A stretch of 64,000 nucleotides of DNA from Actinomycetota bacterium (GTDB lineage: Bacteria > Actinomycetota > Acidimicrobiia > Acidimicrobiales > MedAcidi-G1): the NCBI GenBank assembly GCA_014381945.1, contig JACNKQ010000043.1:52200-116199 (forward strand). The letters are read 5' to 3'. Below, piece by piece: positions 1 through 7,902 of this stretch. A model generated the notes under the pieces. It made no database searches, had not been told where the DNA came from, and saw nothing but the letters and a program-made list of their open reading frames with translations. Position 1 is the stretch's first letter; each line of letters opens with the position of its first letter. A program made the translations under genes and the position numbers.

Positions 1-1
1 G

Positions 2-448
2 ATGCTCTGGGTGCTGTGGTCCGAGGGCCTCGACACCTCGCTCGCCGACCTCGTGCGCCGTGTGGCCGACACGCCCCTGGCGCAGGACGATGCCTTCCTC
101 GATCGCCTCGGCTCGTTGCTGATGGACGCCGAGTCGCTGCGCCTCCTCGGCCACCGGGGCCTGGCGCGCCAGCAGCGCGGCCTCGTGGCCGCCGAGCAGT
201 CGCTGCTCAAGCTGATGGGCTCGGAGGGCCAGCGGGATGTCGCCCTCCTCGCCCTCGACGCACTCGGAGCCGACGCCATCGACCAGCGGGAGGGCACCTC
301 GTCCTTCCAACCCTGGGGGGCCAACCGGGGCGACGCCAGTTGGTTCGACCGCTATCTCAACTCGTTCGCCGGCACGATCTCCGGCGGGACCAGCGAGATC
401 CAGCGCAACATCATCGCCGAGCGCGTCCTCGGCCTCCCGAGGGGCTGA
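2..448 (+). CDS. Acyl-CoA dehydrogenase, C-terminal part (5' end outside window)
   Basis: This is the last 148 residues of an acyl-CoA dehydrogenase, a flavoenzyme that introduces the alpha-beta double bond into acyl-CoA thioesters. The first ATG at base 2 is almost certainly internal, because the flavin-binding N-terminal and middle domains are missing and would lie upstream. The diagnostic C-terminal signature GGTSEIQRN, which contacts FAD and closes the active site, is at about residues 125-133, and the protein ends in the usual VLGLPRG tail. It is followed after a duplicated 38-bp junction by a second acyl-CoA dehydrogenase. Such adjacent, dissimilar pairs often form alpha2beta2 heterotetramers, as the ChsE/FadE pairs of steroid side-chain degradation do. 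The pairing here is inferred. Confidence 0.88.
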   Translation: MLWVLWSEGLDTSLADLVRRVADTPLAQDDAFLDRLGSLLMDAESLRLLGHRGLARQQRGLVAAEQSLLKLMGSEGQRDVALLALDALGADAIDQREGTSSFQPWGANRGDASWFDRYLNSFAGTISGGTSEIQRNIIAERVLGLPRG

Positions 449-502
449 GACGCATGGACTTCGAACGCACACGGGACCGGGGCTGAGACGCATGGACTTC
501 GA
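441..502. repeat. 38-bp-period duplication at a gene junction
   Basis: An identical 24-base block occurs at 441-464 and 479-502. Each copy carries the TGA stop context of the upstream gene and the ATG start context of the downstream gene. The first ATG (454) opens only a 10-codon reading frame ending at 486, so the second ATG (492) must be the true start of the next gene. Confidence 0.85.
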
Positions 503-1616
503 GTTCGACGACGACCAGCGGGAGTTGCAGCGGTCCGTCAGGGAGGTGCTCGACAACGAGTGCCCGCCGTCCTATGTGCGGCGGATCGTCGAGGACGGTC
601 ACGATCCGGCCGACCTCTGGGCCACGCTCACCTCACTCGACTGGCCGGCCCTCGCACTCGACCCTGAGGTCGGAGGCCTGGGCATGACCTGGGTCGAACA
701 GGCGATCGTCCTGGAGGCGTCGGGCCATGCCGCTGCGCCGGGGCCGTTCCTCGCAACCACCACACAGTTCGCACCGGCGATCCGCGAGGTCGGTTCGGCC
801 GACGAACGGTTGCGGTTCCTCGGTCCCGTGGCAAGCGGCGAGCGCACGGGAACGCTCGCCGTCGACGAAGGGTCGGGCACCTGGGACCCTGCCGACGTCG
901 AGGCGACGGCGACGGCCGACGGAGGTGGCTGGGTCCTGACCGGCACCAAGGACTTCGTAGTCGACGGCGACACTGCCGACGAGGTTGCGATCGCCCTGCG
1001 CGTCGGCGACGAGTTGCGCCTGGCCGTCGTGCCCGGGACGGATCTGGATGCCGAACCACTGGACCCCGTCGACCCCACCACCAGGCATGCCCGAATCCAT
1101 CTCGGCGGCGTGCGTATCGACGGCGACCGACTGCTGGGCACAGGTGACGCGACCGTGGCGATCCGCCGCTCCCTCGAGGAGGCCGCCACCGCAGTGGCGC
1201 TCACCACGGTCGGCGCCTGCCAGCACATCCTCGACCTGGACCTCGAGCACGTGAATGAACGCCACCAGTTCGGGGTGCCGATCGGTTCGTTCCAGGCCGT
1301 GAAGCACAAGTTGGCCGACATGTACCGGGATATCGAACGGGCCCGGGCGCTCGGCTACTTCGCCGCACTCTGCCTGGCCGGGGACGACCCCCGCCGGGAA
1401 CGGGCCGCCTCAATGGCAAAGGCCTCCGCCGGTGAGTGCCAGCGGCGCGTCGTGCAGGACGGGCTGCAGTTGTTCGGCGGGATCGGCTACACGTGGGAGC
1501 ACGACCTCCACCTGTTCCTGCGCCGCGCCAAGGTCGGCGACCTCCACTTCGGCACAGCGTCACACCACCGCCGTCTCGTAGCCCGCCTGACCCTGGACAG
1601 CGCCTACCCCGTGTAG
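492..1616 (+). CDS. Acyl-CoA dehydrogenase family protein
   Basis: This 374-residue acyl-CoA dehydrogenase-fold protein should oxidise an acyl-CoA at the alpha-beta position or act as the partner subunit of the preceding one. The start at 492 gives the family N-terminus MDFEFDDDQREL. The segment around RHQFGVPIGSFQAVKH and the C-terminal GGIGYTWEHDLHLF motif are typical of the family. It lacks the GGTSEIQ signature of its neighbour, which fits a division of labour in a heteromeric enzyme. The middle beta-domain is divergent, so the substrate cannot be read from sequence. P450, SDR and CoA transferase genes nearby suggest a branched or cyclic isoprenoid-type substrate, which is inference. The gene converges with the P450 at 1621 with only 4 bases between the stops. 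Confidence 0.85.
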   Translation: MDFEFDDDQRELQRSVREVLDNECPPSYVRRIVEDGHDPADLWATLTSLDWPALALDPEVGGLGMTWVEQAIVLEASGHAAAPGPFLATTTQFAPAIREVGSADERLRFLGPVASGERTGTLAVDEGSGTWDPADVEATATADGGGWVLTGTKDFVVDGDTADEVAIALRVGDELRLAVVPGTDLDAEPLDPVDPTTRHARIHLGGVRIDGDRLLGTGDATVAIRRSLEEAATAVALTTVGACQHILDLDLEHVNERHQFGVPIGSFQAVKHKLADMYRDIERARALGYFAALCLAGDDPRRERAASMAKASAGECQRRVVQDGLQLFGGIGYTWEHDLHLFLRRAKVGDLHFGTASHHRRLVARLTLDSAYPV

Positions 1617-1620
1617 GCGA

Positions 1621-2799
1621 CTACGGCTGCGCGTCGAACACCACCGGCAGCGTCGCCGGGCCGCGGAAGGCGTAGCCCGAGACCTCCGGGACGGGCGCAT
1701 CCTCGTCCAGTCGGACTCCCGGCAGCATGTCCAGCACCGCAGCCAGCCCAACCTCCATCTCGAGGCGGGCCAGGTGCATCCCCAGGCACAGGTGGGGCCC
1801 GCCGCCGAAGCCCATGTGTGCCCCCGACTCCCTGTCGAGGTCGAAGGCGTCGGGATCCGGCCACCGGTCGGGATCCCGCCCGGCCGAGCCGTTGAGCACC
1901 GTCACGGGTGACCCGGCCGGGATCGGGCATCCGGCCACCTCGGTGTCCACCGTGGTCCGGCGCATGATCATCGTGATGGAGGTCTCCCAGCGGATGGTCT
2001 CCTCCACGAGCCGTGGGATCAGGCTGCGGTCCTCCTCCACCCGCCGGCGGACGTGCGGCAGGGTCAACAGGGCGACCAGCGCATTGCCGAGCGCCCGGTA
2101 GGTGGTCTCCGCCCCGGCGGGCAGCAGGAGCCGCAGGAAGCCGAAGAGCCGTTCCTCGGAGAGGCGCTCACCGTCCACCTCGACGTTCACCAGTTCGGAG
2201 AGCAGGTCGCCGGTCGGTTCCGAACGCCTGGCCTCTACCAGCGGCGCCAGGTACCCGGACATCGCCGCCGAGGCCGCCATGCCCGCCTCCGGGTCCAGCG
2301 GCCCGTGGTTGATCTGCTCGGCCCAGGTCGTGAACTGCTCGTGGTCCTCGAGTGGAACGCCCACGATCCCGCAGATCACCTGCACCGGATAGTGGACGGT
2401 GAAGTCGGCCACGAGGTCCGCCCGGCCGGCCGGCTGCACCGCCCCGAGGAGTCGGCCGACGATCGGCTCGATCAACTCGGTGCGCCACCGGTCCAGGTTC
2501 GACCGGCGGAAGGCCGGCGCCACCAGGTTGCGGTAGTGGCGGTGCTCCTCGCCGTCGAGCGCCAGGATGAGGTCGCCCATGAAGGGACCCATGAAGTCGC
2601 CGTTTATGGTCGACGAAAAGGTCCGCCAGTCCCGCAGGACGGCTGCAGCGGCCTCGTGGCCCAGGACGTGGAACGAGCCGGAGTCCTCCCATGGCTGCGG
2701 CTCGACGGGCACCACCGGGCACTCGGCGCGGGCCTCCGACCACATCGCATGGGGCTGGGCGGTCTCCCACTCGTCTATCTCCGGTAGCCGGTAGTCCAC
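1621..2799 (-). CDS. Cytochrome P450 (CYP)
   Basis: This soluble bacterial cytochrome P450 of 392 residues is a monooxygenase that inserts one oxygen atom into a hydrocarbon substrate, using electrons from a ferredoxin. The heme loop FGGGPHLCLG places the axial cysteine at about C338, the oxygen-activating I-helix reads AGAETT, and the K-helix ExxR is ETIRWE. The start is the GTG at 2799, preceded by a GAGAGGGA ribosome binding site. The much longer upstream open frame runs into the divergent SDR gene and is not real coding sequence. No ferredoxin is adjacent to this copy, but one lies at 7684. The gene is divergent from the SDR at 2930 and shares a 131-base intergenic region with it. The substrate is unknown. 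Confidence 0.93.
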   Translation of the reverse strand: MDYRLPEIDEWETAQPHAMWSEARAECPVVPVEPQPWEDSGSFHVLGHEAAAAVLRDWRTFSSTINGDFMGPFMGDLILALDGEEHRHYRNLVAPAFRRSNLDRWRTELIEPIVGRLLGAVQPAGRADLVADFTVHYPVQVICGIVGVPLEDHEQFTTWAEQINHGPLDPEAGMAASAAMSGYLAPLVEARRSEPTGDLLSELVNVEVDGERLSEERLFGFLRLLLPAGAETTYRALGNALVALLTLPHVRRRVEEDRSLIPRLVEETIRWETSITMIMRRTTVDTEVAGCPIPAGSPVTVLNGSAGRDPDRWPDPDAFDLDRESGAHMGFGGGPHLCLGMHLARLEMEVGLAAVLDMLPGVRLDEDAPVPEVSGYAFRGPATLPVVFDAQP

Positions 2800-2834
2800 G
2801 ATCCCTCTCTTCTCCCTGTTCTCTTCCAGCTTCT

Positions 2835-2868
2835 CGCCGGCCGGCCCGTCTCGCCGACCGGCCCGTCT
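2835..2868. repeat. 17-bp tandem duplication in the P450/SDR divergent region
   Basis: Two adjacent 17-base units (2835-2851 and 2852-2868) differ at one position. They lie in the middle of the intergenic region between the divergent P450 and SDR genes. They could be paired operator half-sites or a chance replication slippage product in G+C-rich DNA. Confidence 0.55.
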
Positions 2869-2929
2869 GGCTGTCCGCCACAGGCCCCGGTCTACCATCG
2901 ATGCACACCAGGACAGAAAGGGAACCAAC

Positions 2930-3748
2930 ATGGAGGACGTGCTCCGGTACGAGGGAACCCGGGCCGTCGTGACCGGCGCCGCATCAGGAATGGGTGCCGC
3001 CACGGCGACGATCCTGACCGAACTCGGCGCCGAGGTCCACGGTCTCGACATCCAGCCCTGCGATGGAGCCGTCCACGCCTCGCACCTCGTCGACCTGTCG
3101 GACACCGGGCAGATCGACGCTGCAGTCGAGGCCATCGGTGGGCCGATCGACAGCCTGTTCAACTGTGCCGGCCTGCCGACCACAGCACCCGACCTTGCCG
3201 TGATGCTCGTCAACTTCGCCGGCCATCGCCACCTCACCGAGGCGGTCATCCCGCTTATGTCCGACGGTGCCGGAATCGCCTTCATCTCGTCGGTCGCCGG
3301 CATGGGCTGGGTGGCCAACGCTGCAAGGAACCTGGAGCTCGTCTCGACCCCCGACTTCGACGCCGCCAGGGCATGGTGCGAAGAGCACCCCGAGGCCATC
3401 GGCGGCATGGGCTACCCCGCCTCGAAGGAGGCCATCAACGCCTACGTGGCGTACCGCGGCTTCCAGTTGGCACCGTCGGGGATACGGCTCAACAGCCTCA
3501 ACCCGGGCCCGACCGACACGCCGATGATGCCGTCGTTCATCGAACAGCAGGGCCAGGAGTTCTTCGACAACTTCCCGAAGCCGGTCGGCCGCAACTCCCG
3601 ACCCGACGAACAGGCGTGGGCGCTGTTGCTCCTCAACAGCCCCCGCAACAGCTATACGACCGCCACGTCACACTTCGCCGACGGCGGGTTCACCGGCGGC
3701 CTGTTCACCGGCGGCATAGACATGGCCGTCCTGATGCCGCCCGAGTAG
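2930..3748 (+). CDS. Short-chain dehydrogenase/reductase (3-alpha-hydroxysteroid dehydrogenase-like)
   Basis: This 272-residue SDR should oxidise a secondary alcohol or reduce a ketone with NAD(P). The cofactor motif TGAASGMGAA lies near residue 16. The structural NCAG follows at about 77-80, and the catalytic Ser (FISSVAG) and YPASK follow in the usual order. The insertion between the serine strand and YPASK and the general layout resemble coniferyl-alcohol and 3-alpha-hydroxysteroid dehydrogenases. The ATG at 2930 has an AAAGGGA ribosome binding site. The gene converges with the CaiB-family gene at 3762. With the divergent P450 it makes a natural hydroxylation-plus-dehydrogenation pair, which is inference. 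Confidence 0.9.
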   Translation: MEDVLRYEGTRAVVTGAASGMGAATATILTELGAEVHGLDIQPCDGAVHASHLVDLSDTGQIDAAVEAIGGPIDSLFNCAGLPTTAPDLAVMLVNFAGHRHLTEAVIPLMSDGAGIAFISSVAGMGWVANAARNLELVSTPDFDAARAWCEEHPEAIGGMGYPASKEAINAYVAYRGFQLAPSGIRLNSLNPGPTDTPMMPSFIEQQGQEFFDNFPKPVGRNSRPDEQAWALLLLNSPRNSYTTATSHFADGGFTGGLFTGGIDMAVLMPPE

Positions 3749-3761
3749 CAGCGCCAACCCT

Positions 3762-4982
3762 CTACAGGATCGCTCCGCTCTCCTTCATCGCCGCTATCTC
3801 GTCCCAGCCCATACCCAGGTCGAGGAGCACCACCTCGGTGTGCTCACCGTGCTCAGGGCCGCGTTCCACGGTTACAGGAACCTCGTCGAATGTGGCAGGG
3901 CTGGCCACCAGTTGGACCTCGTCGCCGTTGCCGGCGGTCATCGTCGGGAGGTAGCCGTTGGCGATCACCTGGGGGTCGTCGTAGAGCTCGATAAGGGACT
4001 GGAACGGCGCCCACACGCCGGTGAAGTCGTCGAGCGCCTCCTTCCAGTGAGACAGTGGCTGCGACCCGAACGCCTCGTCCATGATGGCGATGCACTCGGT
4101 GCAGTGCTCGGCCCGCGAGGCGGCGTCGGCGAACCGGGGGTCGGTCACCAGGTCAGGGCGTTCGAGGCGTTCCGCCAGGTCGGCCCAGAACTTGTCGGGC
4201 TGCAGGAGGATGAGCGTGATGAAGCGGTCGTCCGAGGTGCGGTAGGCGTTGACCCCGGGGTTGGCGGCCGTGGTGCGGTCCCTGGGCGGGAAGCTCCCGA
4301 GTCCGAACAGCTTTGCGGCTACGACCAGCGGGGAAGCCTGCCACATGGCGGTGGCCAGCAGCGAGACGTCGACGATGCTCGGCTCGCCGGTGCGTTCGCG
4401 TTTGGCAATGGCTGCAGCGATGGCGCCGGCGGTTGCGAGCCCGCCCATCACGTCGCCGAACGCCGGGGCCGGCTGCCCCTGCGGCCAGCCGTCTGCATCG
4501 CCCGGGAACAGCCCGGCGACGCCGCCCCTGGCCCAGAAGCTGGCACCGTCGTAGCCGCCCTTGTGGGCCTCGGGGCCGTGCACCCCCTGGCCGGTGCCGC
4601 GGGCCACGATGATCGACGGGTTGCGGGCCCGCAGGTCCTCGACCTCGATCCCCAGCTTGGTCCGGACGTGTGGCAGTGCGTTGGTCAGGAAGACGTCGGC
4701 GGTCTCGACGAGCCTCATCATGGCCTCGTGCCCGTCGGGATGGCTCAGGTCAATGCCGATCGACTTCTTGCCCCGGTTGGGCTGCTCCATCATGAAGTTG
4801 ACGCCGCCCGCCATGCCCGGCATGAGGCCCGATGTGATCAACCCCCGCTGCGGGTCGCCGGTCACCGGATGCTCGACCTTGAGCACCTCGGCCCCCCAGT
4901 CCACCAGGACCGCTCCCCCGGCGGGGACAAAGGTCCAACTTGCGAATTCGACTACCCGGATGCCGTCCAGTGGTCCTGACAT
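3762..4982 (-). CDS. CaiB/BaiF family CoA transferase
   Basis: This 406-residue class III CoA transferase moves CoA from a donor thioester to a carboxylic acid. Its start is set by GAGGAGG ahead of the ATG at 4982 and by the family N-terminus MSGPLDGIRVVEF. Family features include VLVDWGAEVLKVEHP and the ARGTGQG region, and an FGDVMGG segment carries the candidate catalytic aspartate. It is the last gene of a six-gene minus-strand operon beginning at 10361, 25 bases after the aldehyde dehydrogenase. The likely job is to activate the acid produced by the P450 and aldehyde dehydrogenase so that beta-oxidation can proceed. The acid itself cannot be deduced. Confidence 0.9.
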   Translation of the reverse strand: MSGPLDGIRVVEFASWTFVPAGGAVLVDWGAEVLKVEHPVTGDPQRGLITSGLMPGMAGGVNFMMEQPNRGKKSIGIDLSHPDGHEAMMRLVETADVFLTNALPHVRTKLGIEVEDLRARNPSIIVARGTGQGVHGPEAHKGGYDGASFWARGGVAGLFPGDADGWPQGQPAPAFGDVMGGLATAGAIAAAIAKRERTGEPSIVDVSLLATAMWQASPLVVAAKLFGLGSFPPRDRTTAANPGVNAYRTSDDRFITLILLQPDKFWADLAERLERPDLVTDPRFADAASRAEHCTECIAIMDEAFGSQPLSHWKEALDDFTGVWAPFQSLIELYDDPQVIANGYLPTMTAGNGDEVQLVASPATFDEVPVTVERGPEHGEHTEVVLLDLGMGWDEIAAMKESGAIL

Positions 4983-5007
4983 CTGACTGCCTCCTCGGTC
5001 GCCCCGC

Positions 5008-6471
5008 TCAGGCCACAGGCCAGGCGACGGTCTTGGTCTCGGTGTAGATCTCAAGCCCCTCGATCCCGCACTGGCGACCCAGCCCGGAACCCTTGTAGCC
5101 GCCGAACGGGGCGTCGGCGCCGTACCAGACGCCGTTGTTGATGCCCAGCGTGCCGGTGCGGATTCGCCGAGCCACGCCCTTTGCACGGTCGAGGTCCGCC
5201 GAGTGGATCATGCCGCTCAGGCCATAGTCGGAGTCGTTGGCGATCTGCACGGCATCGTCGTCGTCGTCGAACGGGATCATCACCAGCACCGGCCCGAAGA
5301 CCTCCTCCCGGGCGATCGCCATCGAGTTGTCGACATCGGCGAACAGCGTCGGCTCCACGTACCAGCCCCGGTCGAGGTGTGACGGCCGGCCGCCACCGAT
5401 GACCAGGCGGGCGCCCTCGTCGACACCCCCTGCGAGGTACCCGAGGACGCGTTCCTGCTGGCGCCTCGAAATCTGTGGCCCCTGGAGGTTGGCGGCATCC
5501 ATCGGGTCCCCATACGACCAGCCCTCGAACCCCGCACGGACGACCTCGAGCGCCTCGTCGTACCGGGAGCGAGGGACGAGCATCCGGGTCGGTATTGCGC
5601 ACCCCTGTCCGGCGTGCATGCAGCACATCACCGCCCCCGGCAACGCCGTCGCCAGGTCGGCGTCGTCGAGCACGAGGTTCACCGACTTTCCGCCCAGTTC
5701 CAGGAACACGGACTTGAGCGAGGCCGACGCCGCCTCCATTATCCGCCTCCCTGTCACCGTCGATCCGGTGAAGGCCACCATGTCGACATCAGGGGAGGTG
5801 CTGAGCACCTCGCCCACCAGATGGTCCGAGGACGTCACGACGTTGAGCACTCCCGGGGGGATGTCGGTCTTCTCAGCCACCAGGCGGGCCAGGCGGGTGG
5901 CGTTCCAGGGGGTGTCGGGGGCCGGCTTGAGGACGCACGTGTTCCCCATCGCCAGCACGGGGCCGATCTTGTTCAGGATGATCTCCATTGGGAAGTTCCA
6001 CGGAACGATCACCCCGACCACTCCCACGGGCTCCTTCCACACCTCCCGCTCAGACTCGTAGCCGACGCCGAATGCGTCCTTGGGCGGAAGCGTCCGGGAC
6101 CAGGGGAACCCGTCGATCATCTCCCGGGGCCAGCGCAACGCCTCACGCAACGGGGCGTCGAGCTGCGGCCCGTAGGTGAGCAGCAGCGGGCAGCCCACCT
6201 CGGCGACCAGTTCCTGGCGGTATTCCTCCTGCTCGGACTCGATGGCGGCCTGGAGCTGGTCGAGGCACGCCTTGCGCAGATCCCGATCCGTCGCCCAGCC
6301 GGTTACGTCGAATGCCCGACGGGCGGCAGCGACCGCCCGGCCCATGTCCGACGCGGACCCGTCGGCGACCGGTCCGAGGACCTCCTCGGTGGCCGGGTTC
6401 ACGTTGTCGAACGTGGCACCCCCCTCTGCCTCGATGAGCTCGCCGTCGACGAGCATGCGCAGGTCTCCCAT
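5008..6471 (-). CDS. NAD(P)-dependent aldehyde dehydrogenase
   Basis: This 487-residue aldehyde dehydrogenase oxidises an aldehyde to the acid. The oxyanion Asn is N159 (PWNF), the general base Glu is E258 (LELGGKS) and the nucleophile is C291 (GQGCAIP), all in the classical order. The ATG at 6471 follows a GGGAGGGA ribosome binding site; longer upstream frames overlap the P450 and are rejected. It lies between the P450 (17 bases upstream) and the CaiB gene in the same operon. It is therefore expected to oxidise the aldehyde formed after P450 hydroxylation. Substrate specificity within the broad ALDH family is not evident. Confidence 0.93.
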   Translation of the reverse strand: MGDLRMLVDGELIEAEGGATFDNVNPATEEVLGPVADGSASDMGRAVAAARRAFDVTGWATDRDLRKACLDQLQAAIESEQEEYRQELVAEVGCPLLLTYGPQLDAPLREALRWPREMIDGFPWSRTLPPKDAFGVGYESEREVWKEPVGVVGVIVPWNFPMEIILNKIGPVLAMGNTCVLKPAPDTPWNATRLARLVAEKTDIPPGVLNVVTSSDHLVGEVLSTSPDVDMVAFTGSTVTGRRIMEAASASLKSVFLELGGKSVNLVLDDADLATALPGAVMCCMHAGQGCAIPTRMLVPRSRYDEALEVVRAGFEGWSYGDPMDAANLQGPQISRRQQERVLGYLAGGVDEGARLVIGGGRPSHLDRGWYVEPTLFADVDNSMAIAREEVFGPVLVMIPFDDDDDAVQIANDSDYGLSGMIHSADLDRAKGVARRIRTGTLGINNGVWYGADAPFGGYKGSGLGRQCGIEGLEIYTETKTVAWPVA

Positions 6472-6488
6472 AGCCAGTTCCCTCCCCA

Positions 6489-7691
6489 CTACCAGACGAG
6501 CGGCAGGTCGTCGACCTGCCGGAGATTCGGCGAATACAACAGTTCGGCTCCGTCGGCCAGCCGATAGTCGGGGATCCTGGCATGCCACTCCTCGAGGGTC
6601 ACCCGCAGCTCCATCCGGGCCAGGTGGGACCCGAGGCAGCGGTGGACGCCACCGCCGAACGCCAGGTGCTTGTTGGCAGCCCGGTCGAAGTCGACCTCGT
6701 CGACGTCCTCCCACGCCGCCTCATCGGTGTTGGCCGATCCGATCATCACCGAGACGAGCGTTCCTGCGGCGATCGGGCAGCCCGAGAGCTCGGTGTCGCT
6801 GGTCGTGATCCTCGCCACCGAGGTCACCGGTGTCTCCCAGCGCAGCATCTCCTCGACGGCGTGCGGGATGGTCGTCGGGTCGTCGACCAGGCGCTGCCTC
6901 TCTGCGGGGTGCTGGGCCAGGCGCGCCAGCATGCAGTCGAGCGAGGCCGTCACGGTGTCGAGCCCGGCGAGGAAGAACAGGTAGCAGATGTCGATGACGT
7001 CCTCGGGGGTGAGCCGTTCGCCGTCGACCTCGGCGTCGAGGAACGCCGAGATGAAGTCGTCGCGGCGCTCATCGAGGCGGGCGTCGACCACGTCCTGGAG
7101 GACCGCGTAGATCTGCGAACCGGTGGCGGCGACCATCTCCAGACGATCCTCCCGGGACGAGGCGGGTGGTCGGATGATGCCGTCCTTGAGGGCGATGAAC
7201 TCGGCGGCACGGTCGACCGGTAGGCCGAGCAGTTCGAGGAACACGGTCGAAGGCAGCGGCTCGGCAACGGCCGAATGGAAGTTGCAGCCCCCGTCGTCGG
7301 CCACGGCATCGATGAGGCCCGAGACAAGGACGCGTGTCCGCTCCTCGAGCGGGGCGATTCGGCGCGGGGCGAACAGGGGGTCGAGGAGCCTGCGGAACCT
7401 GGAGTGGTCGGGCGGATCGATCTGGAGCGGGATCAGCGGACGAATCTGGCCGATCTGAACCGCATCGGCCCCCGACGAGAACACCTCCGGGTTGCGCAGC
7501 ACGGTGACCACATCCTCATGGCGGCTTACGAGGGTCGCTGAAACCGGGCCCATGTCGACCGCCATCACCGGGGCGCTGTCGCGCAGCATCCGGTACATGC
7601 CCTGGGGTGCCGCCAGCATCTCCGGGTCGTCGAACCCGAGTGGGCTCCCGTCAGAGCCGCCGGCGTCCACGGGGTCTGCGGGATCACCCAT
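6489..7691 (-). CDS. Cytochrome P450 (CYP) with overlapping ferredoxin gene
   Basis: This P450 is 400 residues long with the ATG at 7691. The heme loop FGGGVHRCLG gives the axial cysteine C352. The I-helix reads FLAGLDTVTAS, with Leu-Asp in place of the commoner Ala-Glu/Asp pair, and EEMLR is the ExxR motif. It overlaps the upstream ferredoxin gene by 8 bases, which argues for translational coupling and a dedicated electron donor. A DP-rich N-terminal extension has no membrane anchor, so the protein should be cytoplasmic. In the operon it lies between ferredoxin and aldehyde dehydrogenase, consistent with hydroxylating a methyl or methylene carbon that is then oxidised further. Confidence 0.93.
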   Translation of the reverse strand: MGDPADPVDAGGSDGSPLGFDDPEMLAAPQGMYRMLRDSAPVMAVDMGPVSATLVSRHEDVVTVLRNPEVFSSGADAVQIGQIRPLIPLQIDPPDHSRFRRLLDPLFAPRRIAPLEERTRVLVSGLIDAVADDGGCNFHSAVAEPLPSTVFLELLGLPVDRAAEFIALKDGIIRPPASSREDRLEMVAATGSQIYAVLQDVVDARLDERRDDFISAFLDAEVDGERLTPEDVIDICYLFFLAGLDTVTASLDCMLARLAQHPAERQRLVDDPTTIPHAVEEMLRWETPVTSVARITTSDTELSGCPIAAGTLVSVMIGSANTDEAAWEDVDEVDFDRAANKHLAFGGGVHRCLGSHLARMELRVTLEEWHARIPDYRLADGAELLYSPNLRQVDDLPLVW

Positions 7692-7893
7692 CGGTGTCCA
7701 CGCCTGTGCCGACCGTGATCGCATCCTCGGGGCAGTTGGCGGACCCACGTTGCGCCTGCTCCAGCAGATCGGCAGGCACCTCGGTCAACTCGGTTGTGCA
7801 GTAGCCGTCGTCATCGGGCTCGAACACCTCCGGAGACAGCACGTAACAGCGGCCGTGGCCGGTACAGCGGGAACGATCCACGATCACCTGCAC
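7684..7893 (-). CDS. P450-partner ferredoxin (CxxHxxC type)
   Basis: This 69-residue ferredoxin starts at a GTG (7893). The cluster ligands visible are C10, C16 and C54 in a CTGHGRC...NCPEDAI pattern. H13 occupies the position where a four-cysteine ferredoxin would have Cys. This atypical CxxHxxC(n)CP arrangement is known from actinobacterial ferredoxins encoded beside P450s, where it holds a [3Fe-4S] or His-ligated [4Fe-4S] cluster. A further cysteine (C32) is present. The gene overlaps the P450 at 7691 by 8 bases and begins 9 bases after the upstream amidohydrolase stop. It should deliver electrons to that P450. No ferredoxin reductase is in the window. Confidence 0.93.
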   Translation of the reverse strand: MQVIVDRSRCTGHGRCYVLSPEVFEPDDDGYCTTELTEVPADLLEQAQRGSANCPEDAITVGTGVDTDG

Positions 7894-7902
7894 GGCGGAC
7901 GA

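Noticed and set aside
1621..3408. Long 595-codon minus-strand frame
   Set aside because: Only the 392-residue P450 part from the GTG at 2799 is coding. The rest overlaps the plus-strand SDR gene with proper start and motifs.
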